Below the pieces are notes generated by a model. That model was not told the DNA's origin and did no database searches. It was given only the letters and a program-made list of their open reading frames with translations. A stretch of DNA of 64,000 nucleotides from Sthenelais limicola (taxonomy: Eukaryota; Annelida; Polychaeta; Phyllodocida; Sigalionidae): contig OW804098.1 in NCBI GenBank assembly GCA_942159475.1, positions 119,933,374 to 119,997,373 of the forward strand, written 5' to 3'. A program made the translations under genes and the position numbers. Below, piece by piece: positions 45,321 to 57,107 of this stretch. The first letter of the stretch is position 1. The number at the start of each line of letters is the position of its first letter.

Positions 45321-45717
45321 GTGATGTCTTTCAGCAAAATGAGTCACAAGTCGCAAAATGTATATTTGTCAAATTGTTTTATTCACAAAATGTCTTTGTG
45401 ACAATGTTTACATTTTTTAGATGCTTAACGCTGTTCGTAGCATGAATAAATTTACCAAAAAGCAAGACGGTGTATAAAATATATCTATGCTTAGTTAAGG
45501 CCATCATATAGAGTATTAGCTTATTTACTAACAATTGTCCACCCAGAGATATTGCAAACTTTCTCTCCAAAAGCAAAAATATCAAACTTAAAATATAGAA
45601 ATACATGTTAGCTGTCCTACTGTTTACCATCATTAGAATCGGTTTGATCTTATCTTTTCAAATATGATATCCACAAATATTTTTGGCGACTTGTGACTCA
45701 TTTTCCTAAAAACAGCA
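45321..45717 (-). mobile_element. Family A element
   Basis: Starts GTGATGTCTTTCAGCAAAAT and ends TTTTCCTAAAAACAGCAC; directly follows the preceding B copy. Confidence 0.78.
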
Positions 45718-45913
45718 CAAATATATCACAATAGAATAGAGCCCAGACATAGGAACTAAAACAAGTTTGCCTGGTGAAATATGAATATTCATGAATGAAC
45801 AATCTCTGATGATAAGATATTATAGAGTATCCAATATACTGTATAGTATCAGATAACATGGACTTGATGGATATTATGCGTCCACTATATATCAGTTTGA
45901 CATTTGAATGTAT

Positions 45914-46560
45914 GTGATGTGTTACAAGAAACGAACAGTTATATTTTTTAAAGTGATTTATTCTCATGGACCCTTGTTCAGAATATGTTCATTCTTGGAG
46001 TTTTAATCGCTTCTAGTATCGTGTATACATGCCCCCTATTTGAAGACAGTGTATTGACTATATATAGGTTAGATTTCCAGAAAATGTACAATTGGCCGCT
46101 CTACACATTCAGGAAATTCTCCTAAATTAGGCTGAAAAATGATGAATTCCGGGATTATCTGAGTAATGGTGTCCCATTGATTTATAGTATCAGTTTTGTT
46201 ATGTTAAACTGCATTCTGAAGCTCATTTTTGTCTTCAATGTGGATTATTTGAGAGGATCGGTGAAGGTGAAGTGTACATTTTCTGAAAATCTGACCCATA
46301 TGCATATGCTTTAAGTGGTATATTAAACTGAATTTACCTACTTTACTATATAGGAAAGTAGGTAGGTAGGCTGTATATAGCGAGTGACTATTAATACAAA
46401 TCACTAATTTTTTGTATGCATGTATATATGAATGTTGAAATACATTTTACATGTCCTTATGTTTACCATCATTGGAATCGGTTTGATCTCATCTTTTCAG
46501 ATATGACAGTACCGAGATTATAGATCTCTACTCACTTTCCTGAAACACGTCGCATGTCTC
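45914..46560 (-). mobile_element. Family A element split by family B and other DNA
   Basis: Left end GTGATGTGTTACAAG at 45914; the right part (GTTTACCATCATTGGAATCG to CCTGAAACACGTCGC) is at about 46440-46552. The break holds a B copy and about 130 bp of other sequence. Confidence 0.6.
46066..46297 (-). mobile_element. Family B element nested in family A
   Basis: Ends AGGTTAGATTTCCAGAAAAT and ATTTTCTGAAAATCTGACCC, flanked by ATAT on both sides (46062-46065 and 46298-46301). The reverse nesting order from the other three cases. Confidence 0.8.
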
Positions 46561-46889
46561 ACTGCGCATGTCTAGTAAAGTGCATGCTGGGACGGATTCA
46601 GTTCAAGTCTGACATACAAATATTTTGCAACATTTTTATAAAAAATTGCCAAATTGTTTTCATCAATCTCATAGCTTGTATAGATGATTTATAAAAACCA
46701 AATGCATGATGGGAAAGATGAAGTCAAGGATTATGGAAACATTTATAACACATGCATATTGACAATAGAGCATTGATAGATATTCCATGCTGAACATAAC
46801 ATGTTTTCTTTAGATTTTATACTGTACCATTACTCCCATAATTCCATACGAATTGAGATTCAAAATGGCGGCTATGCAACTCTCCTATT
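46553..46889 (+). mobile_element. Family C element, left end incomplete
   Basis: Starts at CGCATGTCTCACTGCGCATG and ends GCTATGCAACTCTCCTATT; the first bases of the inverted repeat are missing. Confidence 0.7.
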
Positions 46890-47220
46890 AACAATAACCT
46901 TGAACCTAGTGGGTTGACCAAACCAAATCAGACAAATAAATCACTCATAAGTAATACATCTTCCAACAGGCGTATGAATACATGTCCCTTGCTTACACGG
47001 TGTCCACGTTTCACCCTCAAATGGCATCCTCAATTCTGGCAACTGACAGGCAGGCAGTCACAGGGAGGGATGATGGGGAGTTCAATTTGGAGAATGGATA
47101 CTGCCTGTAATTCAAGTGCCAACATGAACTGATGGGCTTATTAGTGATTGAAATTGTAGTAGTGCATCATTGGGCGGTTCTCAGGTTTTTTTTCTGTAGG
47201 AGGGGGGGGGGGGGGGGCTG
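46890..47220. other. No gene recognised; G-run
   Basis: A run of about 17 G near 47201-47217; nothing else recognised. Confidence 0.4.
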
Positions 47221-47229
47221 CTGTTATGG

Positions 47230-47362
47230 AATAGGGTATTTGCATAGCCACCTTTTTGAATCTTGATTCGCAGGGAATTATGGGACTAATGGTATAGTGT
47301 AAAATCTACAGAAAACATTTCATGTTCAGCATGGAATATTTAACAAATATCTCAAATAAAGG
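47230..47362 (-). mobile_element. Family C fragment
   Basis: AATAGGGTATTTGCATAGCC followed by about 120 bp of C in reverse, truncated at the next copy. Confidence 0.7.
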
Positions 47363-47716
47363 AATAGGGGATTTGCATAGCCGCCTTTTTGAATCTTGAT
47401 TTCCATGGAATTATGGGACTAATGGTACAGTTTAAAATCTATAGAAAACATGACATGTTCAGCATGGAGTATGTATCAATGCTCTAATATCAATATCCAC
47501 ACCTTTTTTTTATATGTTTCCATAACACAAATCCCCATCTTTCCCATCATTCATTTGGCTTTCATAGATCATTTATACAAGCTATGATATTGGTGAAAAC
47601 ATTCTTGCAAGTTTGGATAAAAATATTGCCAAAAATTTGTATGTCAGATTTCAACAGAATCTATCCCAGCATGCACTGCAGTAGGCATGCGCAGTGAGAC
47701 ATGCAACTCCCTTATT
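47363..47716 (-). mobile_element. Family C element
   Basis: 354-bp reverse copy with ends AATAGGGGATTTGCAT and ATGCAACTCCCTTATT, abutting the previous fragment. Confidence 0.8.
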
Positions 47717-48259
47717 AGATTGGTCTAAAAATGGGTGGTCAGAGCTTCACAGTAAATGACCAGGAGTTATTTCCTGGTCGCAGGATTTGCTACTATAGTC
47801 TGTTTTGTTCCAAATAGGTCTGGATATCTATATGTAACAGGAAATATCTTTTTAAAATATCTATTTCTTTTTCAAAGATACCACACATTTTCAATGGAAC
47901 TGATGGCTATTTTACAATGAAGAGACAAAATATCTTAGGTTTTGAAAATTCTTTCTTACACAAAGATATCTCAAATGTTCCTTTATTTTGAGCCTGAGTC
48001 ACTTGCTCATTTTCTTATACTACTAAGTGGTGTCTGAGTAGTGGCCAATAGACTAGCACTGAGTCCATTAGGCTATACCCATTGACCAGAATTTCGACCA
48101 AGGTGAGGTTGTTGAAGAAATAGTCGGTGCCATGAAACTATTTGTTCTAGAAATAGGAATATCTGGTTGGTAATAGGACAAAGTGTCTTAGTAATATATT
48201 TTGAGTATACGTAATATGTGGAAAAAAGAGAAAAAGTCTGTAATATTACATATGTATAC
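47717..48259. other. No feature recognised
   Basis: Nothing recognised. Confidence 0.45.
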
Positions 48260-48493
48260 GGGTCAGATTTTTAGGGAATGTACAATTGGCAGCTGTACAC
48301 ATTTAGTAAAATCTGCTAAATTAGGCTGCAATTCAGACAATACAAGGTAAATTCGAGCATATTCGGAATTTCATTGATTCTAGCAATCTGTTTGGTTAGG
48401 TTGAACTGTATTTTGAACCTGATTTATGTATTAAATTTGGGCTATTTAATAGGATTGTGAAGACGAATTGTACATTCTCTAGCGATTTCACCC
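48260..48493 (-). mobile_element. Family B element
   Basis: Ends GGGTCAGATTTTTAGGGAAT and TCTCTAGCGATTTCACCC, flanked by ATAC on both sides (48256-48259 and 48494-48497). Confidence 0.83.
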
Positions 48494-48592
48494 ATACAGA
48501 TTATGATTATTAGATGCAACATAGTCAGACTAGAGCTAGTGTGGTTTATGAGGGTCATATGGAGGGGCTCAAAGACACTCATAGATCTTTAA

Positions 48593-48604
48593 CCCATTCC
48601 AGAC
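48593..48604. repeat. piggyBac terminal inverted repeat (transposase 3' side)
   Basis: CCCATTCCAGAC directly after TTAA; the inverse of 57501-57512 apart from one base. Confidence 0.88.
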
Positions 48605-51200
48605 TAACGTCGCCGACGTGCGTGTTTCTAGCGAACGGTATTGCGTCGCTATGATACATTTCATGTGACGACGTCACTGCAAACGTCACGTCATTACAGG
48701 ACGGGACATAATTATGTCAATGCTGCGTAAACACAACAACACACAGTTTTTTTCGTCTCCTGGATTTATTAAAGAATCTACAGTGTTCAGATTGCAGGAT
48801 TACCGAGAATAGACTTGGGATTAAGTGTAGAAGGTAAAGAAAATACACATAAACGAATATTTTAGCAAGAAATGAACTGCAAGTCTTGCCACGTGCAAAA
48901 CGTCGTCAATGGCTATATTAATGGCGGAGAGCACGCACATGGCCATCAGAAGGAATTTCCTATTTAATCCATTTAAAATACACTTGTTATAATGATTCAA
49001 TGTTACACAAGACCAAGACACGGCATTTATCTTATATGGACAGCTTATTTTGGGTACATCAACGAAATATCCATCAGTATGTGGACTTGTCACCACGCTC
49101 CATGCTTGGCCTAGCATAGCCATAGGCCTATGCTATACAGTGCAGGTGCCCGCAAGTGCGTGGACAAGTGTCCGTCCACTGATTTTGATACGGCTGTTGC
49201 AGGAAAAGTTGGACAGAGTCACTCGTTTTTCATAAACAAGCCTGACATTTTGCAGAACTATTGGAAGATGTTTATTCTAGCATCATATTGATTCTGATTA
49301 ATACACATAGGAAGGATCCTGAGTTACATCACTTTGAATCCTAGCAGCATGAATATCAACTTGAATTTGGCAGTGAGAAACAAGCTTTAAAGTAAAATGG
49401 TGAGTGAGCACAGTTGTAACGTAATTTGCAATGAGAAATGTATTTTAGTATTAAAATAACTGCTGTGATTTCCTTAATCTTGAAGTATTTCTCCAGTGCG
49501 TGATGGTCATTATTTTTTTAAAACTTGTATTTCAACCTGTGTTATGGTCTTCTCAAAACTTGTAGGTAGCTATACTGCACTTTCAGTTGGGACGTTTTAA
49601 TCTATATCTAGGCCCTATTACTCCTATTCTGGATTAGTCATGCTTTGGCACCAACATACAGTTAATCTTTCATGTTTGTATCTAATTTACTCATCATTTC
49701 TTATATCTAGGTATATCCAGAGCATTGTGGGAGCTGTTTTGTATTGATATATGCCTATCTTGTGGGAAAATTATGGAAATGGTATTCCTTTGGACCTCAG
49801 AAATTCCTGACATAAGAAGGCCACCCAACACTTCTTATGGTAAGACTTATGATAGTAAGTTTATGTTACCAAATTTACTCGGAAATTATTTCAATTGAAA
49901 CTGACCAAGATTCCATTAATCTTGGAATGCTTTTCTGCAATGCATTGAAACCGGAATTATAGCCTTCTGAAAATGACTATACTCTGTTTTGATTATGCAA
50001 ATCAATTCAAAGTGCCCTTATGTGATTAAATTATGCAATTTAATTCAAAGTGCCCTATTCTCTACTGTTTAATAAATATAGTTATTATCACACACAATGT
50101 TGGGTAGATTATATGAAAATGTAAATTTAGAAATATGATCAAACCTACTGTTGGAAATATATGCAGATTATTTAGTAATGATTCGATAATTTAAAATATC
50201 TAATCTAAAGAAACCCAATAAAACTGTTTTGTTGATTTGGGTCAAGATCTAAATATGCCACATCTTGCATCCAGTGTCTACAATCAATCATAAGTCAAAA
50301 TAAATTATGATATTAACTCTTAAGTCATAGCCTTATTTTCTAACAGTTATTATGGAACAAATATACTGATCCAACATCCTGGACCCCCGCCCCGGCTTAC
50401 ACATACATAATCTCAGATAATAACAATGCTTTAATTTGGACGTTGTTATTTAGGGTAGGCCTATCTATTACACAATGAAGTACAACTGTGTGTAGCCGAA
50501 AGAGAGGTATGGCATTTAGGGTGTGCAAGGTTGGCTCCTGAACACCTTGGTGTTGAGCGCATGGTTAAATTTGTATTCTATATGTCCTTCAGATGGGTAG
50601 ATCTTTGGACTAACCTTGGGTTCAGTTTCTTACTTGTAAAGTGTTAAATATGTCCCAGACCTTCCCACAATAAGAACTGTAACATTGATTATCAATTGTT
50701 CGAATATCTGCCTGATAGTGGCCGTTTCATGGCTATTCAAGACCTTAATATTTTTTTTATCATTTCTTTGCGACTACAAGGATCTCAAGACCTGGTGGAG
50801 ACCCTGCAGTATAAGCTACTGAAAATTCAGTTGGTAGAAAAGGAATTGTAGAGCATTGTCCTATGAATGATCGAATCATCCTTAGTTGTCTTACAATATT
50901 TTACATTTCTCTCCATCCCTTTATATCTAATCAACGAATACCAATCACTACCTTATCTATTCGTTGATTCTTACTACAATGTAGTTGGGCAGCTGAGGAA
51001 AGTAGGCGAGTATTTTTCCTCGGGTCCCAGCTACTAACATAAACCCTGCCAGATGAATCAATCATATACATGACATGTTCTTATGTATAGTACTCATTCA
51101 AATAGGCACTCTGACTTGGATGGATAAATTATCATATTAATGATAATAATGCGTTTAGTTTGGTCCAAGGGTTCTGTGTGTTGATCATTTATTTGGTATT
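48605..51200. other. piggyBac interior, no gene recognised
   Basis: CpG-containing stretch near 48605-48740 with GACGTCAC and GACGT repeats. A perfect 12-bp inverted repeat AATCAACGAATA (50929-50940) and TATTCGTTGATT (50958-50969) forms a hairpin. The - frame at 48821-49123 is unrecognised. Confidence 0.4.
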
Positions 51201-51990
51201 TATATTAATACATTATTGTTTGAACAGTCTAGTTGAGGGACTGGATGCAGAGGAGGGTAGCCAGTTCACCACTACCCAACTCAGGATAACCAACGTGGTC
51301 ATCATAATGAAAGTTTGGTAAGTTAAGAATATATATTATTATAAAAGATGAAAAATATATTTCAGTTGTTGTTAATTGTTCGTCCAACTGAATTTTTATA
51401 TTGTTGGTTTTGCTGGATCCGCTTGCAATGAAATTTTCAACTCCAAAATGTTTCATTCACACATTTAACATTATTATTATTACTAAACATTTGTTTCATT
51501 ACTGGATAAGTAACTTATTTGTTCATGTTTATAGGGTAAATCAAAGGGCAAGAGGAGGACGTGGTATGGGAGGAGCATGCTACTAGGTATGTTTTCCATG
51601 TACTCTTGAATTTTACATATGATTTGATTAAATCTATTGCGAAATGTTGGACAAAAAGCAGCACACCATAGACCATCCTTGAATTGGTTGCAATGTTATA
51701 ATATGTAGTGAGCCTTATTATATCAATTTTAATATTTATTTTACAGACTTCTGCGAGGATCATATATAGTGAAAGATGGATGTTTTCGTCGACTGCATGG
51801 AAATAATACTTCCTTGTGTACTAAAAGAACTTTGGATGCATATAATTGCAAAAGGAAATATAAAAGACACTATGACAGACTGTTCTAAGTATTTGCTTCT
51901 AGAATTAAAATAGTTTCTTCAAGATATGACAAGTACAACATATAAGGTAGGGAAATAAAAATTTATTTCTCTGGTTATCCGGGTGCTGTG
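51201..51990 (+). other. Possible exon-like segments inside piggyBac
   Basis: Three segments on the + strand have splice-like borders: after GAACAG at about 51226 to TTTG|GTAAG at 51318; after TTATAG at about 51534 to CTAG|GTATG; after TTACAG at about 51747, with an open frame ending DRLF-stop near 51887. They do not give one continuous frame in the combinations tried, so no gene is called. Confidence 0.2.
51902..51968 (+). repeat. Direct repeat left of the minisatellite
   Basis: GACAAGTACAACATATAAGG and flanking bases recur, slightly changed, at 53727-53792, so the two copies bracket the minisatellite. Confidence 0.65.
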
Positions 51991-52289
51991 ACTTGGAACA
52001 TGTATACATGTACATCACCTGAAGAAGGCTAATGGCCGAAAGCTTGTGAAAATAAAAGCGAAATCAATCAATACCTTTATTTGTATTTACAAATACCAAC
52101 TAAAGATTATTCCTGCCCAACAGATATAGCAACTTCCTCTCTCTCTCTAATATATACATTTACATTTGATAATAAGACTAAAAATCATAAACCCCGCCCT
52201 CTTCCCCAACCTTTACTTTGTCATAATGTTGAACTGAGTGATATAATCGAAAACAAATAGGTAAGCACAAATGGACTTTGCACTTCTCG

Positions 52290-53430
52290 CAATTGTGGGA
52301 CGGTCTATTGTAAAGTCTATCGTGGGACGGTCGATCGCAGGACGGTCGATCGCAGGACGGTTGATTGCGGGACGGTCAATCGTAAAGGTGATCGCGGGAC
52401 GGTCGATCGTGAAGGCGATCGCGGGACGGTCTATCGTAAAGTCTATTGTGGGACGGACGATAGTAAAGGCGATCGCAGGACGGTCACGGGATGGTCGATC
52501 GTAAAGGCGATCGTGGGACAGTCGATTGTGGGACGGTTGATCGTAAAGGTGATCGCGGGACGATCGATCGTGGGACGGTCGATTGTGGGACGGTCGATTG
52601 TGGGATGATCGATCATAAAGGCGATCGCGGACGGTCGATCGTGGGACGGCCAATAGTAAGGGTGATCGCGGGACGGTCTATCGTAAAGTCTATTGTGGGA
52701 CGGACGATCATAAAGGCGGTCGCGGGACGGTCTATCGCGGGATGGTCTATGTATCGATCGTAAAGGTGATCGCGGGACAGTCGATCGTGAAGTCCATTGT
52801 GGGACGATCGATCGTGGGACGGTCGATAGTAAGGGCGATCGCGGGGCGGTCGATCGTGAAGTCTATTGTGGGACGGTCGATTGTGGGACGATCGATCATA
52901 AAGGCGATCGCGGACGGTCGATCGTGGGACAGTCAATAGTAAGGGTGATCGCGGGACGGTCTATCATAAAGTCTATTGTGGGACGGACGATTGTAAAGGC
53001 GGTCGCGGGACGGTCTATCGCCGGATGGTCTATCGTAAAGGCGATCGCGGGACAGTCGATTGTGGGACGGTCGATCGTAAAGGTGATCGCGGGACAGTCA
53101 ATCGTGAAGTCTATTGTGGGACGATCGATCATAAAGGCGATCGCGGACGGTCGATCGCGGGACGGTCGATAGTAAGGGCGATCGCGGGACGGTCGATCGT
53201 GAAGTCTATTGTGGGACGGTCGATTGTGGGACGATCGATCATAAAGGCGATCGCGGACGGTCGATCGCGGGACGGCCAATAGTAAGGGTGATCGCGGGAC
53301 GGTCTATCGTAAAGTCTATTGTGGGACGGTCGATTGTGGGACGGTTGATCATAAAGGCGATCGCGGGACGGTCCATCGCGGGACGGTCTATCGTAAAGTC
53401 TATCGAGGGACGGTCCATCGTAAAGTCGAG
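52290..53430 (+). repeat. CpG-rich GATCG minisatellite, about 1.1 kb
   Basis: Built from modules such as GGGACGGTCGATCG and TAAAGGCGATCGC, in variable order with a period near 27-30 bp and higher-order blocks. It is dense in CGATCG and GCGATCGC palindromes in an otherwise AT-rich window. Several frames stay open on both strands and give repetitive GRSIV- or RPAID-type peptides; these are artefacts of the repeat. Confidence 0.9.
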
Positions 53431-53726
53431 ATAGAAATAAAAATAAATTGATTGTCTTATTGTTCCGCACATAGGTAACCAGGACCAGGCCTATTCTCCA
53501 CCAGTGTCAGGTCTTAATGACAGGAATCAAGTGAGAGAAACAGATGACAGATGCTCCGTTTCATCATACATTGTACATCATACAGGGACAAGGAAAAGGA
53601 GAATCATCTTTCGTTGTGTTTACAAGGATAAATATTTATAAATATTGAAAGATGATATTGGATTATATTTGTTCATGATCATGCTAAAGAACTTTCAAAG
53701 TCAACATGATTGGACTGTTCAGATTT

Positions 53727-53792
53727 TAAGATTAAAAAGGTTCCTGCGAGATAAGACAAGTACAGCATGTAAGGTAGGAAAATCAAAGTTTA
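53727..53792 (+). repeat. Direct repeat right of the minisatellite
   Basis: Partner of 51902-51968 (GACAAGTACAGCATGTAAGG). Confidence 0.65.
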
Positions 53793-53799
53793 TTGTATG

Positions 53800-53935
53800 G
53801 GCACAGAGGCTTGGAAGTATGTATGACAATCAGTATCTGTGCACTGAGGCTTGGAATTATATCAATAAGTATATGGGCGCTGAGGCTTGGAATTATATAT
53901 ATCAGTTATTATCTGGGGGCTGAGGCTTGGAACTA
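53800..53935 (+). repeat. Short tandem repeat of about 36-42 bp
   Basis: GAGGCTTGGAA recurs four times with related spacers (ATTATAT, GGGCGCT). Confidence 0.75.
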
Positions 53936-54072
53936 TGTACAACAGTGATGAATAAATGTATAATGATCATGAGACATTTTGATTATGATTAAATTATAGA
54001 TAACAAAGGGTGACGATATGATATTTCTAAGGAATGATTTTACCTGTTCCCTTCCTACCATGTATTTATCGC

Positions 54073-57000
54073 TTACCTAATAGCAGGAAAATCGTAATTG
54101 ATAAAATCTTCAACTGAGTGATATATTCGGAAGCAATCAGGCAAACATAAAAATACCTGACAATAATCACACCCAAAATAGGTTTGAGAAGGTTTATCCT
54201 TGATACCATTAGCAGATCGAACATAACAAACTTTACAAAAAGACCGTTTCGCACTTCTTCTGGAAGGAAGACATCTGTGTGTCAGACGGTCTGGTTGGGC
54301 GGGATGGTGGCGGCGAGGGTTGGCATCCAGGAGCTCTGAGGTTTGAAAAATTTGGGAAATCAAAGAGACAGTATATTCATAAAGTGGCAAAGGTTTGTCA
54401 CAAGTGGTTCTGTACAAAATCAAAGAATTAACTTTCATAACTTCCAAAATATACCAAAACATTTTTTTTGTCCACTTCTGACTTTTACGTGCAAAATAAT
54501 AATACTGGAAGAGTTGGCCTGCCAGGTCAACTCCACCCATAAATTTGGAATAATCAAGGACAGCTGTGGGTGAATTTATTTCTACCTTCTGGAATTTTCC
54601 TGTTTGTTTTGACTTCATAGGCCGGGTGCAAGTACCTAAAGTTGTGCCATGAATTGTGCTAAGAATCTGGATGACCTTGTTATCTCGCCAAACTACAAGC
54701 ATCATCTGGTTACATTTACTGAATAAACTGTCACCACGGTCTTTTAATTCTGGATGGGTCTTAACCATGAGGGCTTTTGGTAGATGTTTCCGATTTTTTC
54801 TTAGAGTCCCACAGCAATAGGTCTGAAATTTCTCGAAAAGAGCCTCAAGCATTGGAACTGAAGTAAAATAATTGTCAGTAAAAAGATGATGAAATTTCCC
54901 CAGAGCCCCTCCTTCTGTCATCAGCCTTAATACAACGTCCTCATAAATATTTGTCTTGGCTCGCTCCAACCTTCCTAGAAATGGAATCGCTTGTAGTACA
55001 TATCCTGAAATTATAGGAATTATAAATATATTTGCTATGCCCATCATGAGAAAGTAATACAGGTTTTACACTGTGTAAAGGGATATAATTTGATTTGACT
55101 TAGTTAAATCTTACATTAGGAGCCTAATTAAAGTATAATAGCATTTAGATCTAACTTTGATATAAGGTCCTGTTACTACAATGGGTATTAAATGATACAT
55201 AATAATTGTGATTTACAGTGTCACTTGAAAATAATACACTTTCAACATTTTGGCATGTAATATTTCCAGATTCATGTATTTGTTATGAAATAAAGATCAT
55301 AATATTAACAATGAAAAGTGAATATTGTAAATTTATTTTACTACAAAATAACTTGCCTGTTGTCGCCTCCGCCAGAACCCATACCTTGAAGCCCCACTTG
55401 TTGGGCTTGGAGGGATTATATTGGATGGCTGGGGCTCTCCCTTTATGGGGGACGGTGCTCTCGTCAATTGATACATCCCTGAAAGATGATAGTTAGATAG
55501 ATAATTATTGTAATGTATATTATAATACATTTCTGAGAGTGCACATATTTCTTTGTATATCTAAGACATTGAAGAACTCAAGTTAACCCTATCAGACCTT
55601 TCTATTGCATGTATTCTGAGATAGTAATGTCAAAGTATAACCCATTTCTCAAAATTTATTTGATTTTTTTTATAAGATAAGATTTGAAAGGCAAGAAAAC
55701 AAATCCAGGTCTAACAGGGTTTTAAAGCATAGGCGGATTTTCCTCAAACAGGAATTGTATTATACACATGTTATACACTAAGTTTTCACAATTTCCATAT
55801 CAAATCAATGAATGACAATCAAATGTTGCAGTACTTGGGAAAGTAAACCACTGCAGATATCATGTTTAGTGCTGTGTTCAATTGATTTGTCTCTGAGGCC
55901 AAACAAAATAGCATGTTTCTGATCTAGCCCCCCCACCCCCCCCCTCTGCCCACCCCCCCCCACAACACACATCTTACTATAGGGTTTTGGAAAAGGAAAA
56001 GGAAAAATAACCAACCCCCTACTTAGTTTTCAGCTATTTTGTATCAGAACCGCACCTATTTTCTTTTTGGCCTTAAGTTCGAATGGATTCGTAGCTCGGT
56101 ACACATGCACTTAGCCTAGTAGTATATGAAATTGCATATTGTGTCCTGGCACTGGGCCGACATCTAGTCAACATTAGGAAACATTTAAAAACATTTGTTA
56201 AGTGTTTAAAGCAAAATAATTTACCGCTTTGGGTTGTAGACCCTCTTTGTCACATTGTTGAACATTGTAAACAGCCACTGAATCCGGTGTACAGAGGTCG
56301 GCAGTGTCCCGCTCACAGTCGGGAAGTTGAAATAGCTGTAAAAAGTAAAAGAAAAGAAAAAAATTAATACTGGATGACATTATCATAACCTCTTCTTCCT
56401 TTAAAAAGTTGGCGACTTCTATGATGATGATTCATATGTTTCTTTTCTATACTTTTCTACACGCGAAAATAGGCGATAATAGGGCATTTTGCTTACCGAA
56501 ATATAGCTTTGAAGCGGTCCCTTTTCAGTACCTGCCCAAAGAAGGGTGTTGCCATTTCTCGAGCAGTTGCCCAGTAGTCAGACATCCTAAGTTTAGTTAT
56601 AAGTCCCATCAGGAGGGTAAGTCCGATGAACTTGGTTAACTCTTGGGCATTTGTTGGAGTCCATGCGCACTTGTGTCCTGAAGGGTTTTGTGTTCTGACC
56701 TCCTGAGCATAGCGATTAGTGGCAGACACAATAGACTCAACAAAATTTAAGGTGAAAAATACCCGAAAATAATCTATTTGCATTCTCACTCTAGGTAAGT
56801 TTGCCTCTGCATGGTTGATGCCAGGGGTTGGTCCCTTGAAATCCTGCACCTTAGGGAAACGTTCAATGTTGTGTGGTTGAGGGACCCACCTATAGGTCCT
56901 GGGCTCCTCCACAACCTCACCCTCTTCTTCCTCACCTTCATCGTCGACGTCATCGTAGTCGTAGTCGTCGTCAATTTCGGCGCCATTACCTTCGTCTACT

Positions 57001-57107
57001 ACTGCTGCAGCAGTAGGTCTTTTCTTGTTAAACTGGACTAAAATGTCCAGAGGAATGTCATCCTCCCAGTCCTCCGGTAAATCGTCCCACTCATTGTCCA
57101 TATCCAT
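54073..57107 (-). CDS. piggyBac transposase, four exons, 591 codons
   Basis: Moves DNA by cut and paste at TTAA sites. Exons: 57107-56497, 56335-56225, 55478-55357, 55004-54073, 1776 nt in total including TAA; every junction keeps frame. Introns are GT-AG except the third (55356-55005), which is GC-AG (AG|GCAAGT). The start is ATG at 57107 (MDMDNEWDDLPEDWEDDI). Residues 1-75: acidic N-terminus. 130-204: N-terminal domain (TNRYAQEV, LTKFIGLTLLMG, DRFKAIFR). 242-290: DVSIDESTVPHKGRAP with Asp246. 324-330: TDNYFTS with Asp325. 347-356: GTLRKNRKHLP. 437-446: MGGVDLAGQL with Asp441. The C-terminus is Cys-rich (CKVCYVRS ... CDYC ... CLPDC), a zinc-binding end. The family normally has GGVDxxDQ; the second Asp is Gly444 here. 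Length fits the family (about 590). Intact as read but probably impaired. Confidence 0.93.
55005..55356 (-). other. GC-AG intron of the piggyBac transposase
   Basis: Donor AG|GCAAGT and acceptor TTTCAG|GA. Using the GC donor joins the Thr-Thr-Gly-Tyr stretch in frame; no GT donor nearby does so. Confidence 0.75.

Noticed and set aside
52010..52070. Hammerhead ribozyme of a Penelope-like element (CCTGAAGAAGG...GGCCGAAAGC)
   Set aside because: A CUGANGA-like box, a stem and GAAA are present, but the UH cleavage position is missing after the GCTT/AAGC stem; too weak to call.
52290..53430. Cyanobacterial HIP1-type signal (GCGATCGC) suggesting bacterial DNA
   Set aside because: The octamer comes from the repeat module, and the flanking sequence is part of a eukaryotic transposon.
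52213..53472. Repetitive Arg/Asp/Pro- or Gly/Arg/Ile-rich open frames on both strands
   Set aside because: All follow the minisatellite period, and opposite frames are equally open.
54075..54082. Donor site AG|GTAAGC at the end of the piggyBac gene, implying a further exon
   Set aside because: The TAA within it ends a protein of normal length with a complete Cys-rich C-terminus.
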